From NCBI GenBank assembly GCA_900555855.1, contig USML01000051.1:1-13079 (forward strand): DNA of 13,079 nt, read 5' to 3'. The DNA is from an uncultured Eubacteriales bacterium. GTDB lineage: Bacteria > Bacillota > Clostridia > Oscillospirales > Butyricicoccaceae. Positions 5,247-11,277 of the stretch are shown in pieces (the stretch's first letter is position 1; each line of letters opens with the position of its first letter). Position numbers and translations under genes: made by a program. The notes under the pieces were generated by a model, which was not told where the DNA came from, did not search any database, and saw only the letters and a list, made by a program, of their open reading frames with translations.

Positions 5247-6267
5247 GCACGAATTTATCGCCTGGCTGCGCAGCCGGCTTTCTGATGTTCCCCCGCAGGA
5301 GCTGGACCGGGTGGCGGGCTTTTATGCCAGCGCCATCGACGAGCGGGTGGAGGACGGTATGGATGAAGCAGAGGCCATCCATGCACTGGGCGAGCCGGAG
5401 GCTCTGCTGCAGGAGATCCGCTCCACGCTGCCGGAGCCTTATCGGACAGAACCTCGTCCTGCAGCGGCGCAGCCCGCCAAAAAGCCGCACAAGAGCATGC
5501 TGATCGCAGCCTGTGTGCTCATCGCCGTGGGCATTACGGGGGGCATCCTTGCCGTTGGCTCACTGCTGCTGCGGAGGCCTGTCAGCATCAGCTCTGCCGT
5601 TCTGACAACCTCCAATGCCGCCATCCCGGATATGGAGGACAGTGCAGATAGCATCATCACACGGGACTCTGTCTCCGTGGGCACCTGCAGCTGGCCGAAG
5701 GCGCAGGTCTCCCGGCTTTCGGTTTGGCTTTCCGCCCAATCGCTGTTTCTGCAGTCCAGCGATGACGGGATGTTCTATGTTTCCCTGCCGGAGGATGGCA
5801 GCGTGGAATCCTTTTTGCAGGAGGATGGCACCCTGCAGGTGCAGAGCGTGGAGGATCGTGCTGTTCGCGAATCCACCAGCGTGACCATTTTCCTGCCCAA
5901 GGGGACGGCTTTGGACGCCTATTGCGGCGCCGGAAATGTGGAGCTGTTCGGGCTGACGCTTTCCTCTGCGCAGGTGACCTGTGATGCAGGCAACATCTAT
6001 CTCACGGAAACCACCGTCAAAGACAGCCTTTCCGCCTATGCCGGCTGCGGCAATATTTCTCTCGCCCGGCTGCTGGCCGGCGGCCCCATCGACCTGATCT
6101 GCGATGTGGGCAACATTGACGGCTGGCTGGAGGGCAGCATGAGCGACTATGCCATCCGCTGCTCCGTATCGCTGGGCCAAAGCTCCCTGCCGGAGCACAC
6201 CGAGGGCAGGATCCCCCTGAATCTTTCCGTGGATGTTGGCAGCGTCGAGGTTTCCTTTGAATCCTGA
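5239..6267 (+). CDS. HAAS(DUF1700)-TM-DUF4097-like fusion membrane protein
   Basis: This 342-residue protein has three parts. Residues 1-~63 are a HAAS/DUF1700 domain (MNKHEFIAWLRSRL, DGMDEAEAIHALGEP). Residues ~87-111 form one membrane segment. Residues ~112-342 resemble the DUF4097 beta-solenoid 'putative adhesin', with repeating turns GNVEL, GNIYL, GNISL, GNID and GSVEV spaced about 20 residues apart. The ATG at 5239 follows AGAGGTGA and overlaps padR by 8 nt; a GTG three codons upstream is the alternative. In related operons HAAS and DUF4097 are often separate proteins; here they are joined through a membrane helix. The HAAS part should face the cytoplasm and the solenoid the exterior, suggesting an envelope sensor or anchor working with PadR. 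The domain reading is firm for HAAS and good for the solenoid; the sensing role is inferred. Confidence 0.85.
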   Translation: MNKHEFIAWLRSRLSDVPPQELDRVAGFYASAIDERVEDGMDEAEAIHALGEPEALLQEIRSTLPEPYRTEPRPAAAQPAKKPHKSMLIAACVLIAVGITGGILAVGSLLLRRPVSISSAVLTTSNAAIPDMEDSADSIITRDSVSVGTCSWPKAQVSRLSVWLSAQSLFLQSSDDGMFYVSLPEDGSVESFLQEDGTLQVQSVEDRAVRESTSVTIFLPKGTALDAYCGAGNVELFGLTLSSAQVTCDAGNIYLTETTVKDSLSAYAGCGNISLARLLAGGPIDLICDVGNIDGWLEGSMSDYAIRCSVSLGQSSLPEHTEGRIPLNLSVDVGSVEVSFES

Positions 6268-6307
6268 GGGACGCTTCTGAAGATCCCGGAAGCCGGCAGG
6301 AAAGGGC

Positions 6308-6336
6308 TTGTGCCGGGCGGCGCTTTCTGTTATAAT
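6308..6336 (+). promoter_or_regulatory. Promoter of the CDP-alcohol phosphatidyltransferase gene
   Basis: TTGTGC (6308-6313) and a perfect TATAAT (6331-6336) have a 17-nt spacer, with an upstream TG that makes an extended -10 (TGTTATAAT). It lies about 30 nt before the ATG. Confidence 0.8.
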
Positions 6337-6365
6337 GGGGCAATATTGAGCAAGGAGGCCCTCCT

Positions 6366-7064
6366 ATGATCGGATTTTATGACTACACCGTCTGGCTCAC
6401 CTATCTTTCCCTGCTGTCTGCCGGGACGGGCATCTATCTTTCGCTGGCCGGCGAGGGACACCCCTTCTGGGGCGTGTTCTGTCTGCTGCTCAGCGGCCTG
6501 TGCGACGCCTTTGACGGCAAGGTCGCCCACACGAAGCAAGACCGCACGCCCATGCAGTCCGGCTTTGGCATTCAGATCGATTCTCTGGCGGATGTGGTGG
6601 CCTTCGGCATCCTCCCCGCCTGCATCGGCGCGGCGCTGGTGCGCCGTTCCACTATGCTGCACGACTTTTTCGGCCACTACGGCGGCCAGTGGCAGGGGAT
6701 CCTGCTGCGGATCCTGATCTACGGCCTGCTGCTCTGGTATGCACTGGCGGCCATGATCCGCCTGGCCTATTACAATGTTACCGAGGAGGAGCGGCAGAAA
6801 ACGGAGGGCGGCATCCGCACCTGGTATGTGGGTCTGCCCGTCAGTGCGGTGGCGGTGGTCTTCCCGGTGGTCACGGCGGCGCAGCTGGCCTTTTCCATCG
6901 ACCTGGCCTGGCTCTATCTTCTGCTGACCGCCGTCTGCGGCTTTGCCTTTGTGGCGAAGATCCAGGTCCGCAAGCCCACGCTGAAGGGCAGCCTGCTGCT
7001 GGTGGCCATCGGCGTTTTGGAATTCGCCCTGATGGCCCTGTTCCGCTGGATCGTGAACCGATAA
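6366..7064 (+). CDS. CDP-alcohol phosphatidyltransferase, PssA-like
   Basis: This 232-residue integral membrane enzyme has about six hydrophobic segments. The CDP-alcohol phosphotransferase signature is present: Asp47-x2-Asp50-Gly51-x2-Ala54, then Gly68-x3-Asp72-x3-Asp76. The four aspartates that bind metal and catalyse transfer are all there. The family transfers a phosphatidyl group from CDP-diacylglycerol to an alcohol such as serine or glycerol phosphate to make phospholipids. Overall sequence (GFGIQIDSLADVVAFG) resembles Firmicutes phosphatidylserine synthases, but the acceptor is not provable here. The usual Arg after Ala54 is His55, and the spacing to Gly68 is a few residues longer than the common form. 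ATG 6366 follows AAGGAGG. It has its own promoter and a strong terminator, so it is likely monocistronic. Confidence 0.88.
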   Translation: MIGFYDYTVWLTYLSLLSAGTGIYLSLAGEGHPFWGVFCLLLSGLCDAFDGKVAHTKQDRTPMQSGFGIQIDSLADVVAFGILPACIGAALVRRSTMLHDFFGHYGGQWQGILLRILIYGLLLWYALAAMIRLAYYNVTEEERQKTEGGIRTWYVGLPVSAVAVVFPVVTAAQLAFSIDLAWLYLLLTAVCGFAFVAKIQVRKPTLKGSLLLVAIGVLEFALMALFRWIVNR

Positions 7065-7078
7065 GCCCTCTTCCCTGT

Positions 7079-7108
7079 GCGCTCCGCAAAAAGCGGAGCG
7101 CTTTTTTT
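7079..7108 (+). terminator. Strong intrinsic terminator
   Basis: A 9-bp perfect stem GCGCTCCGC (7079-7087) with 7093-7101 has an AAAAA loop and is followed by seven T (7102-7108). Confidence 0.95.
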
Positions 7109-7118
7109 GGCAAAAGAC

Positions 7119-7146
7119 GGAACTTTCCTGCCGTTTCCCGGTCTAA
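7119..7146 (+). promoter_or_regulatory. ECF-sigma-like promoter upstream of the DUF4349 lipoprotein gene
   Basis: GGAACTT (7119-7125) and TCTAA (7142-7146) are separated by 16 nt, matching the general ECF (sigma-E type) pattern of a GGAAC -35 and TC-containing -10. No credible sigma-A promoter is visible between the terminator and the ATG. About 35 nt of leader precede the start codon. Confidence 0.5.
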
Positions 7147-7180
7147 CAGGACAAACGACGAAAAAGAGAGGTGCTTTTCC

Positions 7181-8224
7181 ATGAAGAACTATGGCGCATG
7201 GTGCCGCGCGGCGCTGGCGCTGCTGCTGGCGCTGCTGGTGGCAGGCTGCGGGGCCTCGTCCTACAACGCAAGCACGAAGGATATGGCCGGCGATCTGTAT
7301 TATGACACCAACGCGGCCTCCAACGACAGCTGGAACGCAGAAAGCAGCAAGCCCTATGACCCCGCGCCCCAGGAGCCGGGCTACGGCGGCGTGGACAGCG
7401 ACGCCCTGGACCCCATGAACGCCGCCCTGCCGGAGGGCGTCAAGATGATCTATTCCGCCAGTCTGACGCTGGAGACCACGGAATTTGACCAGGCGGTGCA
7501 GCAGCTGAGCCAGCTGGTGCAGGACTGCGGCGGCTGGGTGGAGAGCAGCCAGCTCTATAATTACAACAGCTACCGGGAGGCCGCCTATACCTTCCGCGTC
7601 CCGGCGGAGCAGTTTTCCCCCTTCTGCCAGCAGGCCGGGGAGCTCTGCACCCTGCGGGACATCCGGCGCAGCGGCGAGGATGTGAGCGAGCGCTATTACG
7701 ACAGCGAATCCCGTCTGGCCACCCAGCGCACCAAGCTGACCCGGCTCCAGGAGCTTCTGGCCAAGGCGGAAAATATGGAGGACATCATCACGCTGGAAAG
7801 CGCCATCTCCGAAACAGAGCTGGCCATCGAGCAGCTTACCGGGACCCTGCGGCATTATGATTCGCTGGTGGGCTATTCCACCGTCAATGTGGAGCTGCGG
7901 GAGGTCTATAAGGTGACGGCCGCCGAGGAGCCCGCCATCGGCTTCTGGGCCAAGCTGGGCGCGGCCTTCCGGGCGGGCACCGGCTATTTCGTGGACGATC
8001 TGCAGGATCTGGCGCTGGGCTTTGCCCGGGGCTGGGCCGGATGGCTGATCTTCTTCGCCGTCGCGGCGGCCGTGATCCTGCTGCTCCGCCGTTCCTTCCG
8101 CCGCCGGCGGGAGCGCCGGGGACAGGAGCCTCAGGCTCCGCGCCCCAGCCGCAGAAAGGCCAAGGCCGCCCCTGCCCAGCCGGCAGAGACGCAGGCTTCC
8201 GCGCAGCCGGAGGAAAAAGAATAA
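7181..8224 (+). CDS. DUF4349 lipoprotein
   Basis: This 347-residue protein has a lipoprotein signal peptide ending in the lipobox LVAGC with Cys23 as the acylation site. A low-complexity Ser/Asp/Pro linker follows (~25-80), then a DUF4349 domain (~82-265) that starts KMIYSASLTLETTEFDQAV and includes a predicted coiled coil (~180-235). A C-terminal membrane helix (~286-306, GWLIFFAVAAAVILLL) is followed by a basic RRSFRRRRERR stop-transfer and a Pro/Ala/Lys/Glu-rich tail. The domain is thus held at the outer face of the membrane at both ends. In Gram-positive bacteria DUF4349 is often found attached to zinc-finger anti-sigma regions next to ECF sigma genes, which fits the ECF-like promoter here. 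ATG 7181 follows AGAGAGGTG; earlier codons in the frame overlap the upstream gene and are not coding. Molecular function is unknown. Confidence 0.9.
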   Translation: MKNYGAWCRAALALLLALLVAGCGASSYNASTKDMAGDLYYDTNAASNDSWNAESSKPYDPAPQEPGYGGVDSDALDPMNAALPEGVKMIYSASLTLETTEFDQAVQQLSQLVQDCGGWVESSQLYNYNSYREAAYTFRVPAEQFSPFCQQAGELCTLRDIRRSGEDVSERYYDSESRLATQRTKLTRLQELLAKAENMEDIITLESAISETELAIEQLTGTLRHYDSLVGYSTVNVELREVYKVTAAEEPAIGFWAKLGAAFRAGTGYFVDDLQDLALGFARGWAGWLIFFAVAAAVILLLRRSFRRRRERRGQEPQAPRPSRRKAKAAPAQPAETQASAQPEEKE

Positions 8225-8269
8225 AAAACACAGCAGGGGCGCAGCAGATCGTGCCCCTGCTGTTTATTA
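8223..8269. terminator. Bidirectional intrinsic terminator
   Basis: An 11-bp perfect stem ACAGCAGGGGC (8230-8240) with 8253-8263 has a 12-nt loop. It is followed by TTATTATT on the plus strand and by a run of T on the minus strand (A-run 8223-8228), so it can end both the DUF4349 gene and the convergent AlkZ-like gene. Confidence 0.88.
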
Positions 8270-8323
8270 TTCTCGCTGTTATGCGCTGCGCCCGCGGGCA
8301 GCAAGGCGTTTCGCGCTTTGTGC

Positions 8324-9364
8324 TCACGCCTGCTCCAGTTCTATCGCAAGGCCGGGAAAGAGCCGGTCTGCTTCCTCCCGGACGGCCTCCCGCTCCCGGG
8401 CGTCCAGCTGGCGAAACGCCGTCAGCTGCAGCGCCTTGGGCTGCAGCTTCCACCGGTCTGCCGTCACGCCCTGTATCAGCAGCGCCGGAAAGACCATGCC
8501 GGTGAGGTTAAAGATCCCCCGCAGATATTCCGGCGGCAGAAAGCAGCTGCGCCGCTTTTCATAGCCCAGCATCAGCGGATCGAAGCCCGCCAGCAGCCGG
8601 CAGGGCGGCAGCGGCCGGGCCGGCGCAGACAGCCCCAGAGAAAACAGCGTCTCTCCTTCCATCTGGTGCTGCTCCGCCGGAAGCTCCGCCAGCAGCGCCT
8701 TCAGCTCCCGCTGGGGCCAGCGGAAAAAATAGGCCATATCCGCCAGCGACGCCGGTCCATAGTGCCGCAGATAGCGCTCCAGAAGCAGCCGCCGCGCATC
8801 CGTCCGAGGCAGCGGGACAAAGTCCCCGCACCGGCGGTATCGGCGGTCTTTTTCTGCCGTGCCGCAGATCAGCCCCATCTCGGAAAGCTGGCGGATCACG
8901 CCGCCCCAGGCATGAAATACATGCGCTTCCTCCGCCGGGGTCATGCCCCGCTGCCGGCAGAGCTGCCGCAGGTCCTCCCGTGTCTGCGGGCCGGCGGCCA
9001 GCGCGTCGTAGACCATCTGCGCAAAAAAGACCGCCCGCTCCGGCGGCAGCGGCCGCCCATGGGCGCAGAGAAACGCATAGGTCTCAAAGGCGCAGACCTC
9101 CTCCGGAGCGCCGCGCCGATGGATCAGAAGCGGCAGATCCGCTTCCCGGATCAAATGCAGCGTGCCCCGCAGCGTCCAGGTGCGCACCGCCGGAAGCGCC
9201 GCAGGCAGCTCGCCGCTGCGCAGCCGCAGCCCATGGAGCGCGCAGGGATAGAGCTGGGCCTGCAGCCCGCAGAGGTCCGCCAACACTGCTTCCCGGGGCG
9301 CCGGCGCCAGAAGATGCTGCCCCTGCAGCCGCAGCAGACGAAGCTCCGGGGCCGAAAGCTTCAC
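8324..9364 (-). CDS. AlkZ/YcaQ-type winged-helix DNA glycosylase-like protein (HTH_42)
   Basis: This 346-residue protein belongs to the winged helix DNA-binding HTH_42 family (COG3214). It has the family hallmarks GLQAQLYP (residues 33-40) and WTLRGTLHLI (~63-72), and three winged-helix-like segments. Characterised members (Streptomyces AlkZ, E. coli YcaQ/AlkX) are DNA glycosylases that remove bulky alkylated bases or unhook interstrand crosslinks. The catalytic QxQ motif of AlkZ is present here as Gln35-Ala-Gln37, so activity is plausible. The start is GTG at 9362-9364, within GTGA that overlaps the DUF523 stop, with GGAGGG 6 nt before it. The two genes are translationally coupled. Activity and substrate are inferred from the motif. 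Confidence 0.85.
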   Translation of the reverse strand: MKLSAPELRLLRLQGQHLLAPAPREAVLADLCGLQAQLYPCALHGLRLRSGELPAALPAVRTWTLRGTLHLIREADLPLLIHRRGAPEEVCAFETYAFLCAHGRPLPPERAVFFAQMVYDALAAGPQTREDLRQLCRQRGMTPAEEAHVFHAWGGVIRQLSEMGLICGTAEKDRRYRRCGDFVPLPRTDARRLLLERYLRHYGPASLADMAYFFRWPQRELKALLAELPAEQHQMEGETLFSLGLSAPARPLPPCRLLAGFDPLMLGYEKRRSCFLPPEYLRGIFNLTGMVFPALLIQGVTADRWKLQPKALQLTAFRQLDAREREAVREEADRLFPGLAIELEQA

Positions 9365-9801
9365 GCTTTTCCCTCCTCCAGCCGCTCCAGTTGGCTCTCC
9401 CCCAGTACAGGGAGGCCATGAGCCTTCAGGCAGGCGGCGGCCACGCCGTCGCCGGAGATCAGCGTTTTGGAAAAGCTGCCGTCGTAGATCCGGCCGCTGC
9501 CGCAGGCGGGGCTGCGCTCCTTCAGAATGGCGGCATCGCAGGAAAACAGCTCCGCCAGACGGAGCGCTTCCGCCGCGCCCTTTTCATAGGCCGCAGTCAC
9601 ATCCCTGCCGTCCCGGGTCACCACCCGGTCTCCCCTGCGCTCCGCAGGGACCCGCGGCGTGGGCAAACCGCCCAGCTGCTCCGGGCAGACGGGGATCAGC
9701 GTATGCCCTTCCCGCAGGGCCAAAACGGCGGCGTTGGGCTTGGCGCAGCCATCGTAGCGGCAGCAAAGCCCCAGCAGGCAGGCGCTCACCAATAGCTTCA
9801 T
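9361..9801 (-). CDS. DUF523 family protein (YbbK-like)
   Basis: This 146-residue protein has typical DUF523 length. Conserved features are the cysteine-rich N-terminus VSACLLGLCCRYDGC (Cys8, Cys12, Cys13, Cys18), the CPEQLGGLPTPRVPAE segment and KERSPACGSGRIYDG. The cysteines suggest metal or iron-sulfur binding, which has not been established for this gene. Function is unknown, although homologues occur in many anaerobes. The frame extends 15 codons upstream, but ATG 9799-9801 follows AAAGGAG and gives the family-standard start. It overlaps the AlkZ-like gene by 4 nt. The Shine-Dalgarno lies only a few nucleotides after the rplT terminator T-run, so no separate promoter is visible. Confidence 0.9.
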   Translation of the reverse strand: MKLLVSACLLGLCCRYDGCAKPNAAVLALREGHTLIPVCPEQLGGLPTPRVPAERRGDRVVTRDGRDVTAAYEKGAAEALRLAELFSCDAAILKERSPACGSGRIYDGSFSKTLISGDGVAAACLKAHGLPVLGESQLERLEEGKA

Positions 9802-9820
9802 AAAGGCTCCTTTCCCATAG

Positions 9821-9852
9821 AAAAAATCGCCGTGGGAAAGCCCCACGGCGAT
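9821..9852 (-). terminator. Intrinsic terminator of the infC-rpmI-rplT operon
   Basis: An 11-bp perfect stem ATCGCCGTGGG (9826-9836) with 9842-9852 has a 5-nt loop and is followed on the minus strand by five or six T (9825-9821). It starts 10 nt after the rplT stop and ends about 20 nt before the DUF523 ATG. Confidence 0.9.
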
Positions 9853-9862
9853 CGGTCGTTTT

Positions 9863-10216
9863 TTACAGAGCGGCCTTGGCCTTTTCCACCAGAGCGGTGA
9901 AGGCGGCCTTGTCAGCCACGGCGATCTCGGCGAGCATCTTGCGGTTCAGCTCGATGCCGGCCTTCTTCAAACCGTTCATGAAGCGGCTGTAGTTGATGCC
10001 GTTCATCTTGCAGGCGGCGTTGATGCGGGAGATCCACAGACGGCGGAAATCGCGCTTCTTCAGCTTGCGGCCCACATAAGCGTAGCGCAGGGACTTCATG
10101 ACCTGCTCGTTGGCTACCTTGAAGTGGTTCTTTTTGTTGCCCCAATAACCCTTCGCCAGCTTAATGATCTTTTTTCTTCTCTTGCGCGTCATCATCGCGC
10201 CCTTAATTCTTGCCAT
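9863..10216 (-). CDS. rplT: 50S ribosomal protein L20
   Basis: This 117-residue protein begins [16 protein letters not shown] and contains the L20 signatures AKGYWGNKK and [20 protein letters not shown]20 is essential for early 50S assembly and in Firmicutes represses its own operon by binding the infC leader. ATG 10214-10216 has AGAAGGAGG upstream. It is the last gene of infC-rpmI-rplT, 27 nt after rpmI. Confidence 0.98.
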   Translation of the reverse strand: MARIKGAMMTRKRRKKIIKLAKGYWGNKKNHFKVANEQVMKSLRYAYVGRKLKKRDFRRLWISRINAACKMNGINYSRFMNGLKKAGIELNRKMLAEIAVADKAAFTALVEKAKAAL

Positions 10217-10243
10217 TGCTTATTCCTCCTTCTGCCTCAGGGT

Positions 10244-10444
10244 TTATTTGTACGGGACCAGACGCTTCAGCGTCGGGGCCAGGGTGCTGCCTGCATAGAA
10301 AGCTTTGCGGAGATGACGCTTCCGCTTGGTAGACTTACAGCCCTTGATATCGTGACGACGGTTCATGCTGTTCAGCTTGACTTTTCCGGTCTTGGTGACC
10401 ATAACACGCTTTTTGGCGCCGGAATGGGATTTGATTTTCGGCAT
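10244..10444 (-). CDS. rpmI: 50S ribosomal protein L35
   Basis: This 66-residue protein begins MPKIKSHSGAKKR and ends in a basic tail (KRLVPYK), the full normal length for L35. The frame is open upstream, but ATG 10442-10444 with GAAGGAGCAG before it gives the standard start. It lies between infC (53 nt upstream) and rplT (27 nt downstream). The infC-rpmI gap contains a small stem AAAAGC/GCTTTT. Confidence 0.97.
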   Translation of the reverse strand: MPKIKSHSGAKKRVMVTKTGKVKLNSMNRRHDIKGCKSTKRKRHLRKAFYAGSTLAPTLKRLVPYK

Positions 10445-10497
10445 GGTTGCTGCTCCTTCCTTCAAAAGCTCAAGGCTTTTTATAAACAAGATCAGAT

Positions 10498-11010
10498 TTA
10501 TTTTTTCGGGGCGATAAACATCAGCATCTGGCGGCCTTCCAGCTTGGCGGGCTTTTCCACCGTGCCAAACTCGGCGCAAGCCTCCGCAAAGCGCTGCATC
10601 ACAGTCAATCCGATATCGGTATGGGCCATTTCTCTGCCGCGAAAGCGGATGCTGGCCTTGACCTTATCGCCGCCCTTGAGGAATTTTTCTGCGGCCTTGA
10701 CCCGCACCTCAAAGTCGTGAATGTCGATCTTCGCGGAGAGGCGGACCTCTTTGATGTCCACGACCTTCTGGTTCTTTCGGGCTTCCTTATCCTTCTTGGC
10801 CTGCTCGAAACGGAACTTACCGTAGTCCATCACGCGGCACACCGGCGGCTCCGCCTTTGGCGCGATCTTGACCAGATCCAGATTTCGCTCCGCGGCCACG
10901 GCCATGGCCTGCTGGATGGAGACGATCCCCAGCTGAGAACCGTCGCTGTCGATCAGTCGGACTTCCTTGTCACGAATTTCTTCGTTGATCTGATGCTCCA
11001 AAATGCTAAT
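10498..11010 (-). CDS. infC: Translation initiation factor IF-3, ATT start
   Basis: This 170-residue IF-3 has the N-terminal domain (INEEIRDKEVRLID, VCRVMDYGKFRFEQ), a lysine-rich linker and the C-terminal domain (KEVRLSAKIDIHDFEVR, FRGREMAH). IF-3 binds the 30S subunit, keeps it apart from 50S and proofreads start codon and initiator tRNA. No ATG or GTG fits the N-terminus. AGGAGGTG is placed 7 nt before ATT (11008-11010), and AUU is a known infC start codon that lets IF-3 repress its own translation; TTG three codons later is the alternative. A longer ATG-initiated frame to 11127 runs through the leader terminator and is rejected. Confidence 0.95.
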   Translation of the reverse strand: MSILEHQINEEIRDKEVRLIDSDGSQLGIVSIQQAMAVAAERNLDLVKIAPKAEPPVCRVMDYGKFRFEQAKKDKEARKNQKVVDIKEVRLSAKIDIHDFEVRVKAAEKFLKGGDKVKASIRFRGREMAHTDIGLTVMQRFAEACAEFGTVEKPAKLEGRQMLMFIAPKK

Positions 11011-11160
11011 GTCTGAACACCTCCTGAAAACTAAAAAACGGGCGGCAGTCTGCCGTCCGAACAAACAGGCTCCCTCCGCTCTGGGCTTTTGGGGGAACAC
11101 AAACTTGTTGACCTCTTCTTGATCCATGGAGGTGAGAACGGCAGTTCTGCTTTCTTTTCC
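11011..11160 (-). promoter_or_regulatory. infC operon leader with L20-type attenuator
   Basis: This is a leader of about 150 nt between the promoter and infC. It ends in an intrinsic terminator directly before the SD. Leader bases 11138-11144 (RNA CTGCCGT) are complementary to the terminator's left arm at 11050-11056 (RNA ACGGCAG), so 7-bp long-range pairing would compete with termination. Architecture and operon match the L20 leader of Firmicutes; identity to that Rfam family is inferred. Confidence 0.65.
11033..11059 (-). terminator. Leader terminator before infC
   Basis: On the minus strand, CGG-A-CGGC pairs with GCCG-C-CCG around a 5-nt loop (7 bp, one A/C mismatch) and is followed by six T (11033-11038). 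It ends some 10 nt before the infC Shine-Dalgarno. Confidence 0.75.
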
Positions 11161-11166
11161 TGAGAT

Positions 11167-11195
11167 AGTATACCAGAGCCTGCGGCGGATGTCAA
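11167..11195 (-). promoter_or_regulatory. Sigma-A promoter of infC-rpmI-rplT
   Basis: On the minus strand, TTGACA (11190-11195, perfect) and TATACT (11167-11172) are spaced by 17 nt. The start is predicted near 11160. Confidence 0.9.
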
Positions 11196-11228
11196 TGGGG
11201 TTTTGCAGATTTTTCCGGTTTTTGCGGT

Positions 11229-11261
11229 GCAGAGCCTGACGCAGGCTGCGTCAGGCTCTGC
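11229..11261 (-). terminator. Perfect 15-bp hairpin after the hydrogenase gene
   Basis: Stem GCAGAGCCTGACGCA (11229-11243) pairs with 11247-11261 around a 3-nt loop, starting 16 nt after the hydrogenase stop. Minus-strand bases after it are A-rich rather than T-rich, so it is either a U-tract-less terminator or a 3'-end stabiliser. Confidence 0.55.
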
Positions 11262-11277
11262 CCTTGCGCTGTTTGGC

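Noticed and set aside
6285..6317. Stem CCCGG-AAGCC / GGCTT-GTG-CCGGG after the HAAS-DUF4097 gene as a terminator
   Set aside because: It is interrupted by a bulge, has no T-run, and overlaps the -35 box of the next promoter; it may permit read-through but is not convincing.
8318..9421. 367-codon plus-strand frame antisense to the AlkZ-like gene
   Set aside because: Its Arg/Gln/Pro-rich composition is that of a reverse-complement shadow in GC-rich DNA; the minus-strand frame has clear family motifs.
11011..11127. ATG-initiated N-terminal extension of infC
   Set aside because: It would read through the leader terminator and SD and gives residues unlike any IF-3 N-terminus.
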